Positions 50,861 to 53,253 of a stretch of DNA of 53,253 nucleotides are shown in pieces. The notes under the pieces are model-generated. The model did not search any database, was not told the origin of the DNA, and worked only from the letters and a program-made list of their open reading frames with translations. This DNA is from Deltaproteobacteria bacterium (GTDB lineage: Bacteria; Lernaellota; Lernaellaia; JACKCT01), in assembly GCA_027493875.1 (NCBI GenBank), contig JAOSJX010000013.1, positions 1 to 53,253 on the forward strand. Reading direction: 5' to 3'. Each line of letters starts with the position of its first letter. The first letter of the stretch is position 1. The translations under genes were made by a program, and so were the position numbers.

Positions 50861-51484
50861 GAGGCGAACCTCCCTTCGATCTTCTCGAGAGCGTCCTTGG
50901 TCAGGATCACCCGGTCGTACCGGAGCAGGTCGTAAACGTTGAGCCCCTCGGCGGGGAGCACCTTGACCGTGGGAATGTTGCGCGTGCTCATCTCCACGAT
51001 CTCGTCGCGCTCGCCGGTGACGATGAGGCCGGTGCCGGACACGCCGAGGCCCGCGAGCACCTTCGCCATCGCCTTGGTCTTGATTTCCTTAAGGCCGAAC
51101 CCGTCGATGACGGTGAGCTTTTCCTCGGCCAACTTGTGCGACAGGGCCGACGCGAGCGCCGCGCGCCGCACTTTCTTGGGCACCTTGTACGACCAGTCCT
51201 TCGGATCGATGGAATGGATGTGTCCGCCGCCGACGCGAACGCCCGACCGGGACGACCCGGAACGCGCGCGGCCGGTGCCTTTCTGCCGGTAGAGCTTGGA
51301 CCCGGAGAAAGAGACCTCGCCGCGGCCCCTTGGTTTTCTTGGTGCCGGCGCGCTTGTTGGCGGTCTGGTTCCGGACCATCTCCCAATGGAGATGTTCCTT
51401 CACCTCGACCGCGAACACGCGATCGGACAGATCGACGGTGCCGACCTTTTTCCGTTCCGCATTATAAACGTCGCATTTCGCCAT
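50857..51484 (-). CDS. rplD: 50S ribosomal protein L4 (one indel)
   Basis: About 208 residues. WEMVRNQTANKRAGTKKTKG, then after an indel in a C-run near 51328 GSKLYRQKGTGRARSGSSRS, the tunnel loop. RRAALASALSHKLAEEKL and YDLLRYDRVILTKDALEKIE finish the protein. Confidence 0.95.
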
Positions 51485-51502
51485 GACGCTCTTCCTTCCC
51501 GC

Positions 51503-52144
51503 CTACGCCCGGCGGGCCTTGGTCGTCTCGCGCACCGTCACCGTTCCGCCCTTGGGGCCCGGAACGCCGCCGGCGATGAAGAGGAGGCTCTTTTCCGCAT
51601 CGATGCGATGCACCGTGAGCTTCTGGACCGTCGCGGTTTTCGCGCCCATCTGGCCCGGCATTTTGCGGCCGGGCACGGTCCGCGCCAGGTGCGTCGCCGA
51701 TCCGATGGAACCCGATTCGCGGCGGTTCTTGCTGCCGTGGGTCATCGGGCCGCGCGAGTGATGGTGGCGCTTGATGTTGCCCTGAAAACCCTTCCCGATG
51801 CTCTTGCCCTGGACGTCCACGGTGTCGCCCGCGGCAAAGGTCTCGACGGTGATCTCCTGGCCGACCTTGAACGCGGCCGGATCGTCGACGCGGAACTCGC
51901 GCAACACGCGGTAGCCCGCTTTCGACTGCAGATGTTTCTTGAACTGCCCGGCGTCCGGACGGTTCAGCTTTTCTGATCGACCGGGAAAAACCCGACCCTG
52001 AACGGCCGCATAGCCGTCCGTCTCGCTCGCCTTGACGCGCAGGACGACGCCCGGCTGCGCTTCCACCACGGTCAACGCGTAGCGGCGGCCGGCCTCGTCG
52101 AATTCCTGCATCATGCCAAGCTTCTTTCCGACGATGCTTTTCAT
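51503..52144 (-). CDS. rplC: 50S ribosomal protein L3
   Basis: 213 residues, one frame. [20 protein letters not shown] start, [20 protein letters not shown] loop and [15 protein letters not shown] are typical. Its start overlaps the rpsJ stop. Confidence 0.97.
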   Translation of the reverse strand: MKSIVGKKLGMMQEFDEAGRRYALTVVEAQPGVVLRVKASETDGYAAVQGRVFPGRSEKLNRPDAGQFKKHLQSKAGYRVLREFRVDDPAAFKVGQEITVETFAAGDTVDVQGKSIGKGFQGNIKRHHHSRGPMTHGSKNRRESGSIGSATHLARTVPGRKMPGQMGAKTATVQKLTVHRIDAEKSLLFIAGGVPGPKGGTVTVRETTKARRA

Positions 52145-52470
52145 GACGCCGCTCCGGCGGTGATCAGTTTGATGTCGACGTCCACGCCCGGCGACAGCTC
52201 GAGTTTGCCCATCGCCTCCATCGTCTCCTGCGTGGTGTCGAAGATCTCAATGAGCCGCTTGTGCGTGCGAATCTCGAACTGCTCGCGGCTCTTCTTATCC
52301 ACGTGCGGTCCCCGGAGGACGCAGAACTTCTCGATCTTCGTCGGCAGCGGAATCGGGCCCGACACGTGCGCGCCGGTGCGCTTGGCCGAGTCGGCGATGT
52401 CCTTCGACGAGCGGTCGAGCAGCTTGTAGTCGTAGGCCTTGAGGCGAATTCGAATTCTCTGTTTGACCAT
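52141..52470 (-). CDS. rpsJ: 30S ribosomal protein S10
   Basis: 109 residues, one frame. [20 protein letters not shown] and [20 protein letters not shown] are signatures; in other bacteria it also works with NusB in antitermination. The C-terminal tail is a few residues longer than usual. Confidence 0.97.
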   Translation of the reverse strand: MVKQRIRIRLKAYDYKLLDRSSKDIADSAKRTGAHVSGPIPLPTKIEKFCVLRGPHVDKKSREQFEIRTHKRLIEIFDTTQETMEAMGKLELSPGVDVDIKLITAGAAS

Positions 52471-52504
52471 GACTTTCCGTCCCCTTGAACGACGTTCCCG
52501 TTCC

Positions 52505-53253
52505 TTACTTTAGAATCTTGGAGACGACGCCGGCGCCGACCGTGCGGCCGCCTTCCCGGATCGCGAACCGAACGCCCTCTTCCATCGCGATCGGGCTGAT
52601 CCCGGTTCCACCGTCATCTTCACGTTTTCCCCCGGCATCACCATCTCCACGCCTTCCGGAAGGTGCGCCACCCCCGTCACGTCCGTCGTCCGAAAGTAGA
52701 ACTGCGGACGGTAGCCCGTGAAGAACGGCGTGTGCCGGCCGCCTTCCTCCTTGCTCAGCACGTAGACCTCGCACTCGTAGTTCGTGTGCGGCGTGATCGA
52801 GCCCGGCTTCGCCAGGACCTGGCCCCGCTCCACGTCCTCCGCGCTTGATCCCGCGAAGCAGGCAGCCCACGTTGTCCCCCGGCTGGCCCGAGTCCAGCAG
52901 CTTCCGGAACATTTCCACGCCCGTGCACACCGTCTTTTTCGTCTCCGTGAGCCCGACGATTTCCGGCTCCTCGCCCACGTTCACCACGCCGCGCTCGATG
53001 CGCCCGTCACCACTGCGTCCGCGGCCGAGATCGAGAACACGTCCTCGATCGGCATCAGGAACGGCTTGTCCGTTTCCCCACCGGCTGCGGGATGTAGCTG
53101 TCCAGCGCTTCGAGGAGCTGCAGGATCGCCTTGTCGCCGACCTCGCTCTCCGTGTCCCCCTGCGCCGCCTTCAGCGCCGAGCCCCGGATGATCGGCGTGT
53201 CGTCGCCGGGGAATTCAGGTGCTGGGTCTTGTGGCCGGTGCCAGGTTAACCTT
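52505..53253 (-). CDS. tuf: Elongation factor Tu, C-terminal part (multiple indels)
   Basis: The gene runs off the right edge. About 245 residues are visible in several frames. Pieces in order are [89 protein letters not shown] and [19 protein letters not shown]. At least three or four indels are needed. The last 35 bases (53219-53253) no longer match EF-Tu, so the contig end is probably low quality. Confidence 0.92.

Overview
This is a gene-dense, high-GC bacterial window. The right third is a complete S10-spc-alpha ribosomal protein operon. The rest is an accessory locus rich in radical SAM enzymes, polytopic glycosyltransferase-like proteins and surface-enzyme domains. HtrA, TlpA-type thioredoxin and signal peptides suggest a cell with a periplasm. 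The poly-Thr/poly-Asp tails and the gene mix suggest an uncultured deltaproteobacterium-like or related phylum, but this is inference, as no 16S gene is present. Single-base indels disrupt many genes, including essential ones (secY, rpsC, rpsS, rplD, rplE, rpsE, rpsQ, tuf). I therefore read nearly all frameshifts, here and in the accessory genes, as read or assembly errors. Coordinates marked as frameshifted span the whole reconstructed gene.

Layout. 0-1 kb: two tandem paralogues of an unrecognised helical protein, both ending EP(E)YWGDDDDH. 1-4.1 kb: an alkaline-phosphatase-superfamily phosphodiesterase, divergent from a large membrane protein. 4.2-26 kb: a radical SAM island with four SPASM-type and three B12-binding-type radical SAM proteins. 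Interleaved with them are YfhO and DUF2079 membrane proteins, two DegT/DnrJ aminotransferases, a polyprenol-phosphate sugar synthase (GT2), a flippase-like protein and an SGNH-hydrolase membrane protein. Within this island a minus-strand run from 15.2 to 5.2 kb holds seven genes. Six of them are chained by short overlaps or a 4-nt gap, which implies one transcript. 26-31.3 kb: two more five-helix beta-propeller proteins (a third lies in the seven-gene run) and a second membrane-SGNH protein. 31.4-37.2 kb: HtrA protease, a second flippase-like protein, a secreted Kelch protein with a Thr/Asp tail ending CCGC, MgtE and a TlpA-like thioredoxin. 37.2-53.25 kb: rplQ back to tuf, all on the minus strand, with a terminator after rplQ.

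How it may work together (inference): the GT2 enzyme makes a polyprenyl-phosphate sugar, and the YfhO, DUF2079 and related membrane proteins use lipid-linked sugars on the outer face. DegT enzymes make amino sugars, SGNH domains add or remove acyl groups, and the phosphodiesterase trims phosphate or head groups. What the radical SAM enzymes act on is unknown. Candidates are a lipid or glycan, or the acidic-tailed proteins at the left edge, which look like possible peptide substrates. No rRNA, tRNA, CRISPR array, insertion sequence or integrase was seen.
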